Assembly: GCA_016719485.1 (NCBI GenBank)
Contig: JADJZB010000027.1
Location: forward strand, 1 to 43,486
Direction of reading: 5' to 3'
DNA length: 43,486 bases
DNA from: Holophagales bacterium
Lineage (GTDB): Bacteria; Acidobacteriota; Thermoanaerobaculia; UBA5066
Shown here piece by piece: positions 26,627 to 34,022 of this stretch. How positions within the stretch are numbered: position 1 is the first letter of the stretch; every line of letters starts with the position of its first letter. Under the pieces are notes generated by a model, which was given only the letters and a program-made list of their open reading frames with translations, was not told where the DNA came from and ran no database searches. Made by a program: the position numbers and the translations under genes.

Positions 26627-27199
26627 ATGACGCATCGACGACCTCTCGTCCTCCCCGCGCTCGCCGCACTCCTCCTTGCTGCTGCGATCCCGGCCGCAGC
26701 CCAGCCGAAAGGCGCCGGCAAGTCCGTCGCGGTCGACGCGAAGACGGCGTACGACAAGGCGAAGGCCGCCGCAGTGAAGTGGCAGGCCGACGCCGAGCTC
26801 TTCGGCTTCGGCAACCTCTCCACGGGCCCCGTGGACGCCGAGGGACGCTCGACGGCCTGGAACCTCAAGTGGTCGTCGAAGTCCGCCGGGAAGATGAACA
26901 TGATGAGCGTCAACGACGGCGTGCTGACGACCTTCGAGATGGACGGAACCGGAGGGCGCGGCATCCCCGTGAAGCCGGAGACGCTCTTCGACTCGAAGAA
27001 GCTCGTGCAGATGGCCGACGAGGCGGGGGGCGCGGCCCACCGCGCCAAGGGGGCGAAGGTGACGCTCGGGATCGTCGCGAGCGCGGTGAAGCCAGGGACG
27101 ACCCTCTGGCACGTCTCCTACTCCGGGGACGACTACAAGGAGGTCTTCCACGTCGCCGTCGAGGGGGAGACCGGGAAGCTGAAGGTCCTGTCGGACTGA
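26627..27199 (+). CDS. Periplasmic protein with PepSY-like C-terminus
   Basis: ATG at 26627 follows GGAGG at a ten-base distance. A signal peptide (MTHRRPLVLPALAALLLAAA) is cut after PAAAQ. The 190-residue protein continues AYDKAKAAAVKWQADAELFG, FGNLSTGPVDAEGRSTAWNL, KWSSKSAGKMNMMSVNDGVL, and ends TLWHVSYSGDDYKEVFHVAV with EGETGKLKVLSD, which looks like a PepSY-type strand pair (W.V.Y....V.VD..TGK). No catalytic residues are evident. It is co-transcribed with the barrel gene before it and is followed by a strong palindrome that should end the transcript. Role unknown; possibly a soluble partner of the barrel. Confidence 0.75.
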   Translation: MTHRRPLVLPALAALLLAAAIPAAAQPKGAGKSVAVDAKTAYDKAKAAAVKWQADAELFGFGNLSTGPVDAEGRSTAWNLKWSSKSAGKMNMMSVNDGVLTTFEMDGTGGRGIPVKPETLFDSKKLVQMADEAGGAAHRAKGAKVTLGIVASAVKPGTTLWHVSYSGDDYKEVFHVAVEGETGKLKVLSD

Positions 27200-27219
27200 C
27201 GAGGCGCAGGGCCGTCAAT

Positions 27220-27249
27220 CCCGTCGCGAGGGCATGCCCTCGCGACGGG
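27220..27249. terminator. Perfect 30-base palindrome, probable terminator
   Basis: CCCGTCGCGAGGG (27220-27232) and CCCTCGCGACGGG (27237-27249) are exact reverse complements around CATG, so the whole element equals its own complement. It begins 20 bases after the stop of the PepSY-like gene. No U-run follows. The next gene's start lies only 24 bases beyond. Confidence 0.65.
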
Positions 27250-27257
27250 CGGCCTGC

Positions 27258-27272
27258 TAGCATCCCGCGTCC
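27258..27272 (+). promoter_or_regulatory. Candidate -10 box for a leaderless transcript of the DUF808 gene
   Basis: TAGCAT at 27258-27263 ends nine bases before ATG 27273, and no Shine-Dalgarno sequence lies between. A start site 7-10 bases after the box would coincide with the ATG. A -35 element is not recognisable. Confidence 0.4.
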
Positions 27273-28253
27273 ATGCCCGCTTCCGGCTTCCTCGCCCTCC
27301 TGGACGACATCGCCACCATCCTCGACGACGTCGCGATCCTGACGAAGGTCGCCGCGAAGAAGGCTTCGATGGTCGCGGACGACGTGGCCGTCCTCTCGCA
27401 GGCCGCCGCGAAGAAGACGGCCGGCGTTCTCGGGGACGACCTCGCGCTCAACGCCGAGCAGGTGACGGGCGTGCGCGCGGACCGCGAGCTGCCGGTCGTC
27501 TGGGCCGTCTTCAAGGGCTCGATGGTCAACAAGGTGATCCTCGTGCCGGCCGCGCTCGTCATCAGCGCGGTCGCGCCGTGGGCGGTCACACCACTGCTGA
27601 TGATCGGCGGGCTGTTCCTCTGCTTCGAGGGCTTCGAGAAGGTCGCCCACAAGCTGCTGCACGGGAAGGACGAGGACGAGGCCCACCGCGCGAAGCTGAC
27701 CGCCGCGCTCCTCCGCCCGGACGTCGACCTCGCAAAGGTCGAGAAAGAGAAGATCAAGGGAGCGGTGAGGACCGACTTCGTCCTCTCGGCCGAGATCGTC
27801 ACGATCTCGCTCGGCACCGTGGCCGCGGCCCCCTTCGTGACGCGGCTCTCCGTCCTCTCCGCCATCGCGCTCGTGATGACCGTCGGCGTCTACGGTCTCG
27901 TCGCGGCCATCGTCAAGCTCGACGACCTCGGCCTCTACCTGGGGCGGAGCGAGGGCGCGTCCGCCCTCGCGCGGCTCCGGCGGTCCTTCGGCAGCGGGAT
28001 CCTCAAGGCCGCGCCCGTCCTGATGCGGGTCCTGTCGATCGCCGGCACGGCGGCGATGTTCCTCGTCGGCGGCGGGATCCTGGTGCACGGTATCCCGCCC
28101 CTGCACCACCTCGCCGAGGGCCTTGCGGCCAGGGGCGGATTCGTGGCGACCCTGGGTCCGGCGCTCGTCGGGGCCCTCGCCGGTGTCGTCGCCGGAGGCC
28201 TGACGGTCGCCCTCGTGAAGGCGGGAGCCCGCCTGTTCCGCAGGAAGGCCTGA
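27273..28253 (+). CDS. DUF808 (YedI-like) inner-membrane protein
   Basis: The 326-residue product begins MPASGFLALLDDIATILDDV and continues AILTKVAAKKASMVADDVAV, LSQAAAKKTAGVLGDDLALN, AEQVTGVRADRELPVVWAVF, KGSMVNKVILVPAALVISAV. This N-terminal block is diagnostic of the DUF808/YedI family (PF05661). LLMIGGLFLCFEGFEKVAHK is the next conserved segment. About six to eight membrane helices are present, and the C-terminus is basic (GARLFRRKA). The gene is intact and of normal length. Its function is not established. It follows the palindrome at 27220 and has its own candidate -10 box. Confidence 0.92.
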   Translation: MPASGFLALLDDIATILDDVAILTKVAAKKASMVADDVAVLSQAAAKKTAGVLGDDLALNAEQVTGVRADRELPVVWAVFKGSMVNKVILVPAALVISAVAPWAVTPLLMIGGLFLCFEGFEKVAHKLLHGKDEDEAHRAKLTAALLRPDVDLAKVEKEKIKGAVRTDFVLSAEIVTISLGTVAAAPFVTRLSVLSAIALVMTVGVYGLVAAIVKLDDLGLYLGRSEGASALARLRRSFGSGILKAAPVLMRVLSIAGTAAMFLVGGGILVHGIPPLHHLAEGLAARGGFVATLGPALVGALAGVVAGGLTVALVKAGARLFRRKA

Positions 28254-28277
28254 CGCACCGAAGGTCCCGGCGTGGGA

Positions 28278-28296
28278 TAGCCTGCCCCCCGTCGCC
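28278..28296 (+). promoter_or_regulatory. Candidate -10 box before the reductase gene
   Basis: GGATAGCCT includes TAGCCT at 28278-28283, 13 bases before ATG 28297. No ribosome-binding sequence is seen between box and start; a 5' leader of only a few bases is implied. Confidence 0.35.
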
Positions 28297-29703
28297 ATGA
28301 GCCTCACCGCAGGCCGACCCTCCCCCCTGCGCGTCGCCGTCGTCGGCTCCGGCCCGGCCGGCTTCTATGCCGCCGAGGCGCTGCTGCGCGGCACGGAGGT
28401 GGCCGTCGAGGTCGACGTCTTCGATCGCCTTCCGACGCCCTACGGCCTCGTACGGGGGGGCGTGGCCCCCGACCACCCGAAGATCAAGAGCGTCGCCCGG
28501 GTCCTGGAGCGGACGGCGGAACGGCCGGCCTTCCGTTTCCTCGGGAACGTGAGGCTCGGCCGCGATGTCCAGGTCGAGGACCTGCGCGACCACTACCACC
28601 AGATCGTCTACGCGACGGGAAACGAGGCCGACCGGCGGCTCGGAATTCCCGGCGAGGGCGTTCCCGGCTCGACGCCGGCGACCGTCTTCGTCGGCTGGTA
28701 CAACGGGCACCCCGACTACCGCCTGGCGCAGATCCGCCTGGATGCCGGGCGGGCCGCCATCATCGGCAACGGCAACGTCGCCGTCGACGCGGCGCGGATC
28801 CTCCTCCGGACCTCCGGGGAGCTGGCGTCGACGGACATGCCCGTCACCGTGCGGGAGGCGCTCGCGGCGAGCCGCGTACGCGAGATCTGGCTGCTCGGGC
28901 GGCGGGGGCCCGCACAGGCCGCCTTCACGCCGCAAGAGCTCGGGGAGCTGGCGGAGCTGGCCGACACGGACCTCTGCGTCGATCCGGCCGAGCTCGTGCT
29001 CGACCCCGCCAGCGAGGCGGAGGTCGCCGGCTCGCCGCAGCGGCAGAAGAACCTCGCCATCCTTCGGGACGCCGCCGTCCGCGGGCCGACGGGCAAGGCG
29101 CGCATCCTGCACCTGCGGTTCTGCGTCTCCCCCTCGGCCTTCGTGGCCGAAGCCTCCGGCCGCCTCTCCGGGCTGACGCTCGAACGCAACCGTCTCGAGG
29201 CGGGCCCGGACGGCACGGTCGTCGCCCGGCCGACCGGCGAGACCGAATCCCTCGAGGCGGGCCTCGCCCTCACCGCGGTCGGCTTCGCCGCCGACCAGAT
29301 CCCCGGCGTTCCCTTCGACGATGCCGCGCGGACCGTCTCGAACCGGGATGGGCGGGTCTTCGACCCTTCGACGGGCCGGATCGTCCCGAACGAGTACGTC
29401 GTCGGCTGGGCGCGCACCGGCGCGAAGGGCCTCATCGGCTCGCACCGGACGGGATCGGCGGAGGTGGTCGCCCGGATGCTCGACGACTGGCGAGCCGGGA
29501 CGGCCGCCCCGCGCGACCTGCCGCCGCGCGAGGAGATGAACGCGCGACTCTCCGGGCGCGGGGTGCCGGTCGTCGCCTTCTCGGACTGGAAGCGTCTCGA
29601 CGAGGTGGAGGTCGCGCGCGGCGCCCTTCGCGGGGCCCCGCGCGACAAGATCGCCGACATACAGTCGATGCTCGATCTGCTCGGCGACGGAGCGTCGCGG
29701 TAG
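28297..29703 (+). CDS. Adrenodoxin-reductase-like ferredoxin-NADP+ reductase
   Basis: The 468-residue intact frame begins MSLTAGRPSPLRVAVVGSGP, then AGFYAAEALLRG, giving the GxGxxGxxxA FAD motif. LPTPYGLVRGGVAPDHPKIK, VEDLRDHYHQIVYATGNEAD, and AAIIGNGNVAVDAARILLRT (NADP-binding GxGxxA) follow, with EIWLLGRRGPAQAAFTPQEL. Near the end come YVVGWARTGAKGLIGSHRTG and DWKRLDEVEVARGALRGAPR. These blocks and the length match mycobacterial FprA and mitochondrial adrenodoxin reductase, which move electrons between NADPH and a [2Fe-2S] ferredoxin. No ferredoxin or P450 gene is adjacent, so the redox partner is unknown. The TAG stop is part of a TAGCAT box that may serve the next gene. Confidence 0.93.
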   Translation: MSLTAGRPSPLRVAVVGSGPAGFYAAEALLRGTEVAVEVDVFDRLPTPYGLVRGGVAPDHPKIKSVARVLERTAERPAFRFLGNVRLGRDVQVEDLRDHYHQIVYATGNEADRRLGIPGEGVPGSTPATVFVGWYNGHPDYRLAQIRLDAGRAAIIGNGNVAVDAARILLRTSGELASTDMPVTVREALAASRVREIWLLGRRGPAQAAFTPQELGELAELADTDLCVDPAELVLDPASEAEVAGSPQRQKNLAILRDAAVRGPTGKARILHLRFCVSPSAFVAEASGRLSGLTLERNRLEAGPDGTVVARPTGETESLEAGLALTAVGFAADQIPGVPFDDAARTVSNRDGRVFDPSTGRIVPNEYVVGWARTGAKGLIGSHRTGSAEVVARMLDDWRAGTAAPRDLPPREEMNARLSGRGVPVVAFSDWKRLDEVEVARGALRGAPRDKIADIQSMLDLLGDGASR

Positions 29704-29715
29704 CATCCGCGCTCG
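29701..29715 (+). promoter_or_regulatory. Candidate -10 box overlapping the reductase stop codon
   Basis: TAGCAT at 29701-29706 (its TAG is the reductase stop) ends nine bases before a GTG at 29716 that is in frame with the next oxidoreductase. The spacing equals that at 27258. Confidence 0.35.
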
Positions 29716-29781
29716 GTGTCCCGCGACGGCGGGCGGCCACTCGCGCCGCCCACCTCCGCGGCCCATCGAGCCCGTACCTCC

Positions 29782-31362
29782 ATGAGCCAGCAACGTACCG
29801 CCGTCATCGTGGGTGCCGGGCCCGCCGGGCTCACTGCGGCGTATGAGCTCGCGACGCGTTCCGACGTCAAGCCCGTCGTCCTCGAGAGGAGCGGGCTCGT
29901 CGGCGGCATCGCCCGCACCGTCACCCACAACGGCAACCGGATCGACCTCGGCGGACACCGTTTCTTCTCCAAGTCCGACCGGGTGATGGACTGGTGGCTC
30001 TCGATCCTGCCCCTCGAGCGAGGTGGAGCCGGAGCGGCGATCGCCTACCAGGGAAAGGCACGGTCGATCGGGGAGGATCACGTCCGAACGGCGACGGACG
30101 ACGCCGATCTCGTCATGCTCCTCAGGGAGAGGCGCTCCCGGATCTACCACCGCCGGCGCTTCTTCGACTACCCGATCCGCCTGAGCCTCTCGACCTTCCG
30201 CAACCTCGGCCTCGTCCGGTCCGTCCGGATCGGCGCCAGCTACCTCCGGGCCGTCGTGCGGCCCGTCGCGCCCGAGAGAAACCTCGAGGACTTCCTCGTC
30301 AACCGTTTCGGGCGCGAGCTCTACCGGACTTTCTTTCGCGACTACACCGAGAAGGTCTGGGGGGTCCCGTGCGGGAGCATCAGCGCCGAGTGGGGAGCAC
30401 AGAGGATCAGGGGCCTCTCGGTCGCGAAGGCGATCCGCCATCGTCTGCAGGGACTGGTGCGCGGCGAAGCCGGAGACCTCTCACAGAAAGCGGTCGAAAC
30501 CTCGCTCATCGAGAGGTTCCTCTACCCCAGGCTCGGCCCGGGACAGCTGTGGGAGGAGGTCGCGCGGCGCGTCGAGGCGCGGGGCGGCGAGGTCCGGCTC
30601 GGCTGCCGGGTCGACGGGCTGACCCGCGAAGGCGAGCGCCTCGCCTCCGTCTCGTACACCGACGGGGAGGGGCGCCGCCACACGGTGCCCGCCGACGTCG
30701 TCCTCTCGACGATGCCGCTACGGCACCTCGTCCGGTCGCTCGACCCGCCGGCGCCTCCCGAGGCCGCAGAGGTCGCCGCCGGCCTCGTCTACCGGGACTT
30801 CATCACCGTGGGGCTCCTCGTCGACCGGCTCGAGGTCGAACAGGAGGGGGGCGGCCTGATCCAGGACAACTGGATCTACATCCAGGAGCCGGACGTCCTC
30901 GTCGGCCGGATGCAGGTCTTCAACAACTGGAGCCCCGGCATGGTCGCCGACCGGAGCAAGGCCTGGATCGGGCTGGAGTACTTCTGCAACGCCGGGGACG
31001 AGGTCTGGCGTCTCGACGACGAGGCGATGATCGCGCTCGCGGTGTCCGAGATGGAGCGGATCGGCATCGTCGACCCGCTGAAGGTGAGGGACGGGGTCGT
31101 CATCCGTGTGCCGAAAGCCTACCCGACCTACCTCGGCAGCTACGATCGCCTTCCGCGCCTGCGCGCGTTCCTCGACGGCATTCCGAACCTCTGGGTCCTG
31201 GGCCGGAACGGTATGCATCGCTACAACAACCAGGACCACTCGATGCTCACGGCGATGACCGCCGTCGACAACATCCTTGCGGGCCGGACGGACACGTCGA
31301 ACGTCTGGGACATCAACACGGAGAGCGACCACCACGAGGAGCGGGCCGCCGGGGGCGGCTGA
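29782..31362 (+). CDS. FAD-dependent oxidoreductase (amine-oxidase/UDP-galactopyranose-mutase-like)
   Basis: From ATG 29782 the 526-residue product starts MSQQRTAVIVGAGPAGLTAA (FAD GxGxxG). It has LVGGIARTVTHNGNRIDLGG with HRFFSKSDRVMDWWL, LEDFLVNRFGRELYRTFFRD with YTEKVWG, LGPGQLWEEVARRVEARGGE, PADVVLSTMPLRHLVRSLDP, and C-terminal VPKAYPTYLGSYDRLPRLRA and GRNGMHRYNNQDHSML. This is the NAD(P)/FAD-dependent oxidoreductase family often found with glycosyltransferases, where a sugar or polyprenyl-linked substrate is suspected. An upstream in-frame GTG at 29716 would add 22 residues (SRDGGRPLAPPTSAAHRART), poor in family likeness but well placed behind a TAGCAT box, so the start is not settled. 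A GT2 gene follows after 62 bases. Confidence 0.88.
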   Translation: MSQQRTAVIVGAGPAGLTAAYELATRSDVKPVVLERSGLVGGIARTVTHNGNRIDLGGHRFFSKSDRVMDWWLSILPLERGGAGAAIAYQGKARSIGEDHVRTATDDADLVMLLRERRSRIYHRRRFFDYPIRLSLSTFRNLGLVRSVRIGASYLRAVVRPVAPERNLEDFLVNRFGRELYRTFFRDYTEKVWGVPCGSISAEWGAQRIRGLSVAKAIRHRLQGLVRGEAGDLSQKAVETSLIERFLYPRLGPGQLWEEVARRVEARGGEVRLGCRVDGLTREGERLASVSYTDGEGRRHTVPADVVLSTMPLRHLVRSLDPPAPPEAAEVAAGLVYRDFITVGLLVDRLEVEQEGGGLIQDNWIYIQEPDVLVGRMQVFNNWSPGMVADRSKAWIGLEYFCNAGDEVWRLDDEAMIALAVSEMERIGIVDPLKVRDGVVIRVPKAYPTYLGSYDRLPRLRAFLDGIPNLWVLGRNGMHRYNNQDHSMLTAMTAVDNILAGRTDTSNVWDINTESDHHEERAAGGG

Positions 31363-31411
31363 GGGGCTCCCCGGCTCCTCGCCGCAGACCCCGGGTTTCG
31401 GCGGGACGGGC

Positions 31412-31424
31412 TACCATTGAGGCC
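31412..31424 (+). promoter_or_regulatory. Candidate -10 box before the GT2 gene
   Basis: TACCAT at 31412-31417 ends seven bases before GTG 31425. The only possible ribosome site is a weak TGAGG overlapping the same stretch. Confidence 0.3.
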
Positions 31425-32558
31425 GTGACGGAGGGTGTTCTGCAGGACCCGTGCGTGAGTGCCGCTGCCGTCAGCGTCGTCATCCCCGCCCACCGTGCCG
31501 ACGAGGGCTTCCGCGCCTGCCTCGCCTCCGTGGCCGCCTGCCGGCCTCCGGCGGGCGAGGTGATCGTCGTCGTCGACGGCGAGGTGCCGGGGTGCACGGC
31601 CCTCGCCGCCGCGGCGGGAGCGAGGGTGCTCGCAACGAACGGCGGCGAGGGACCCGCGGTCGCGCGGAACCGGGGCGCCCGGGAGGCGGCCGGCGGGGTG
31701 GTCCTCTTCCTCGACGCCGACGTCGTCGTACCTGCGGACCTGGTGGGCCGCGTGGCCGCGGCTTTCGACCAGGACCCGCGGCTCGACGGCATCTTCGGTT
31801 CGTACGACGCCGCTCCCGCGGCCCCCGGCGTCGTCTCGGTCTTCCGGAACCTGCTGCATCACCACGTCCACCAGACGAGCCGGCCGGAGGCATCGTCGTT
31901 CTGGTCGGGTTGCGGCGCCCTCAGGACGAGCGTGCTCGGGGCGAGCGGAGGTTTCGACGAGCGCTATGGCCGTCCCTCGGTCGAGGACATCGAGCTCGGC
32001 TCCCGGCTCGTCCGCGCCGGCCGTCGCATCCGCCTCGACCGGTCCCTCCAGGTGAAGCACCACAAGCGCTGGAGCCTCGGGGGCATGGTCGTGACGGACG
32101 TGCGCGACCGCGCTCTCCCGTGGACGGAGCTGATCCTTCGCGAGCGCCGTCTTCCCCGCGACCTGAACCTGCGGCCCGGCCACCGGGTCAGTACCGCCGC
32201 CGCCCTGACACTCGTCGCCGGGCTCGCCGCCATCCCGTTCTGGCCGCTTCCCGGGCTGCTCCTGGCCGTCCCCGGTCTACTGGCGCTTCTCGCGGCGAAC
32301 ATCCCGTTCTACCGGCGCCTCGTCACGCTCCGCGGGCCGGCCTTCCTCGTCGCCGCGATTCCCCTGCACGGTCTGCACTACCTCTGCGGCGCGCTGGGGT
32401 TCGGCGCCGGGCTCGCCCGGCACGCGCTGACCGCGGGGCGCTCGTCCGTGTTACGGGAGGCCCGCCACGTCGCCGCGAGCGCGGGGCCGGCGCCCTTCGG
32501 CGACGCGCGCGACGAGACGCCCGAGCTCGCGCCCGCCCGAATCGCTGGTGAGCCGTGA
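31425..32558 (+). CDS. Family 2 glycosyltransferase with C-terminal membrane segments
   Basis: GTG at 31425 begins TEGVLQDPCVSAAAVSVVIP with AHRADEGFRACLASVAACRP, the GT-A nucleotide-binding start. VVLFLDADVVVPADLVGRV gives the DxD metal site. SSFWSGCGALRTSVLGASGG with FDERYGRPSVEDIELGSRLV gives the acceptor region and the catalytic ED. LQVKHHKRWSLGGMVVTDVR is also family-typical. After residue 245 there are two or three hydrophobic helices (AALTLVAGLAAIPFWPLPG, LAVPGLLALLAANIPFY). The protein is 377 residues and intact. Its last 36 codons overlap the 3' end of the convergent GT39 gene. Probably transfers a sugar to a membrane-bound acceptor on the cytoplasmic face, perhaps together with the oxidoreductase upstream. 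Confidence 0.9.
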   Translation: MTEGVLQDPCVSAAAVSVVIPAHRADEGFRACLASVAACRPPAGEVIVVVDGEVPGCTALAAAAGARVLATNGGEGPAVARNRGAREAAGGVVLFLDADVVVPADLVGRVAAAFDQDPRLDGIFGSYDAAPAAPGVVSVFRNLLHHHVHQTSRPEASSFWSGCGALRTSVLGASGGFDERYGRPSVEDIELGSRLVRAGRRIRLDRSLQVKHHKRWSLGGMVVTDVRDRALPWTELILRERRLPRDLNLRPGHRVSTAAALTLVAGLAAIPFWPLPGLLLAVPGLLALLAANIPFYRRLVTLRGPAFLVAAIPLHGLHYLCGALGFGAGLARHALTAGRSSVLREARHVAASAGPAPFGDARDETPELAPARIAGEP

Positions 32559-34022
32559 GAGGTCGTAGACGCGTGTCCGGAGCCCCTTGAGGTCTCCGGA
32601 GGCGAAGACGAGGGGCAGCCGGACGGCGTTCGCCCCGAGGTAGGGGTCCACCCAGGCGGGCATCCGCTCGTAGTCGGAGAGGACGAGGAAGGGCGCACGC
32701 CTGCTCTGCACCAGCGTCTCGAACTCCTCGGCCGTGCCCGGCACGTCGGCGGCCGGGCGCTCGGCGTAGAAGTTCACCTGGGGCCAGGACGTCGTCACGA
32801 TGACGGCCCCCGCGGCCGCCCGCTCGCCGACCCAGAGCCCGGCGTCCTTCACCGAGAGGTACGACGTCCCCTCCGCGCGGAGCCACTCGTCCGCCGTCGC
32901 GAGCTGCTGCGTGGCGCCGATGGCGAGGACGGCGGCGACGAACGCGCGCGAGACCGCGACGCTCCGCACGCGCATCCAGGCCTCGATCCGGGCTGCCGCA
33001 GCGCCGAGCACGAGGAAGAGCCCGGGGAGGCAGAGGACCCCGAGACGGTGGTGGAACTTCTCGAAGAAACCCGGCACGGCGAGCGGCACGAGAACGAGCC
33101 CTGCCAGGAGGACTCCCCGGTGGAGCGGCGCCGATCGCGGGCCGCGCCGCCGTGCGAGGGACACGAGCGCGCCGCCGAGAGCGAACGCGAGGGCGCCGAG
33201 GAGAAGCGCGAAGAGGAAGCCGCCGAGGTAGGAGGGGATGTAGTCGAGGTATCGCGCGAAGACGCCGAGCTGCGCCGTCCCGATCGAGCCGAGGCGCTCC
33301 ACCTGGTACGACCGGAGGAGCTCGAGCGGCGCCCCCCACCTTCGCGCCGAGAAGGCGACGTACGACGCGAGGCCCAGGAGCCCGAGGGCGATCGAGGCGA
33401 GGACCTCCCGCTGCCTCAGCCGCCTCCACGCCCCTGCGACGACGAAGTGGGGCGCGAGGGCGAGAACGATCGCGGCGGCGCGGAAGTGCGCGAGGAAGGC
33501 GAGCGCGACGGACGGCCCGAGGAGCGGGAGCCAGGCCGTCCGGCGGCGCACGACGGCCTCGGCATAGACGACGATCGACAGCGTCCAGAAGAAGAGGGCC
33601 GGCGTCTCCGTGAGCACCCGCTGCGTGAAGAAGAGCGATTCCCAGGAGACCGCCATCAGGAAGCCCGAGACGAGGCCGGCACGCCTCCCGAAGAGGAGCT
33701 CCCCGGCCCTGAACACGAGCCAGACCGTGCCGACCGAGAAGATGACGTTCGCGAGGTAGATCCCGGCCTCGTCGAGGCCGGCGCCGTAGGAGAGCGCGCC
33801 GATCCACGGGAGGAGGGGCGCGCGGTGCCTCTCGTAGGGAGGGGCCCACGCGATGCCCGAAGCGATCCTCCGGGCCTCCGTCAGGTAGATCGTGGAATCC
33901 CACCACTCGACCTGGGTGACCCCGAGGGAGGCGAGCCGCAGCAGCGCCGCGAACGCGAGCAGGCCGGCCAGCGCCCAGCGCGCCGCGCGTTCGTCGGGGG
34001 CGGTGGCGGGGGCGCCCGGCAT
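32451..34022 (-). CDS. GT39-type (PMT_2) polytopic glycosyltransferase
   Basis: ATG at 34022 overlaps the preceding stop (TGATG). The 523-residue product has about ten to twelve helices. The first (LAGLLAFAALLRLASLGVTQ) is followed by VEWWDSTIYLTEARRIASGI, whose acidic residues after the first helix match the catalytic loop of dolichyl-phosphate-mannose mannosyltransferase/ArnT-like GT-C enzymes. FFTQRVLTETPALFFWTLSI also fits. The C-terminal third is periplasmic: TSYLSVKDAGLWVGERAAAG, VIVTTSWPQVNFYAERPAAD, FLVLSDYERMPAWVDPYL. Such enzymes use polyprenyl-phosphate sugars on the outer face of the inner membrane. It is last in the minus-strand run and its stop (TAA at 32451) lies inside the convergent GT2 gene. 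Confidence 0.88.
   Translation of the reverse strand: MPGAPATAPDERAARWALAGLLAFAALLRLASLGVTQVEWWDSTIYLTEARRIASGIAWAPPYERHRAPLLPWIGALSYGAGLDEAGIYLANVIFSVGTVWLVFRAGELLFGRRAGLVSGFLMAVSWESLFFTQRVLTETPALFFWTLSIVVYAEAVVRRRTAWLPLLGPSVALAFLAHFRAAAIVLALAPHFVVAGAWRRLRQREVLASIALGLLGLASYVAFSARRWGAPLELLRSYQVERLGSIGTAQLGVFARYLDYIPSYLGGFLFALLLGALAFALGGALVSLARRRGPRSAPLHRGVLLAGLVLVPLAVPGFFEKFHHRLGVLCLPGLFLVLGAAAARIEAWMRVRSVAVSRAFVAAVLAIGATQQLATADEWLRAEGTSYLSVKDAGLWVGERAAAGAVIVTTSWPQVNFYAERPAADVPGTAEEFETLVQSRRAPFLVLSDYERMPAWVDPYLGANAVRLPLVFASGDLKGLRTRVYDLSRLTSDSGGRELGRLVARVAEGRRPRARGDVAGLP

Noticed and set aside
28003..30441. An 812-codon minus-strand open frame opposite the reductase and oxidoreductase genes
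   Set aside because: Both plus-strand genes are complete with intact motifs; the antisense product is compositionally biased and matches nothing.
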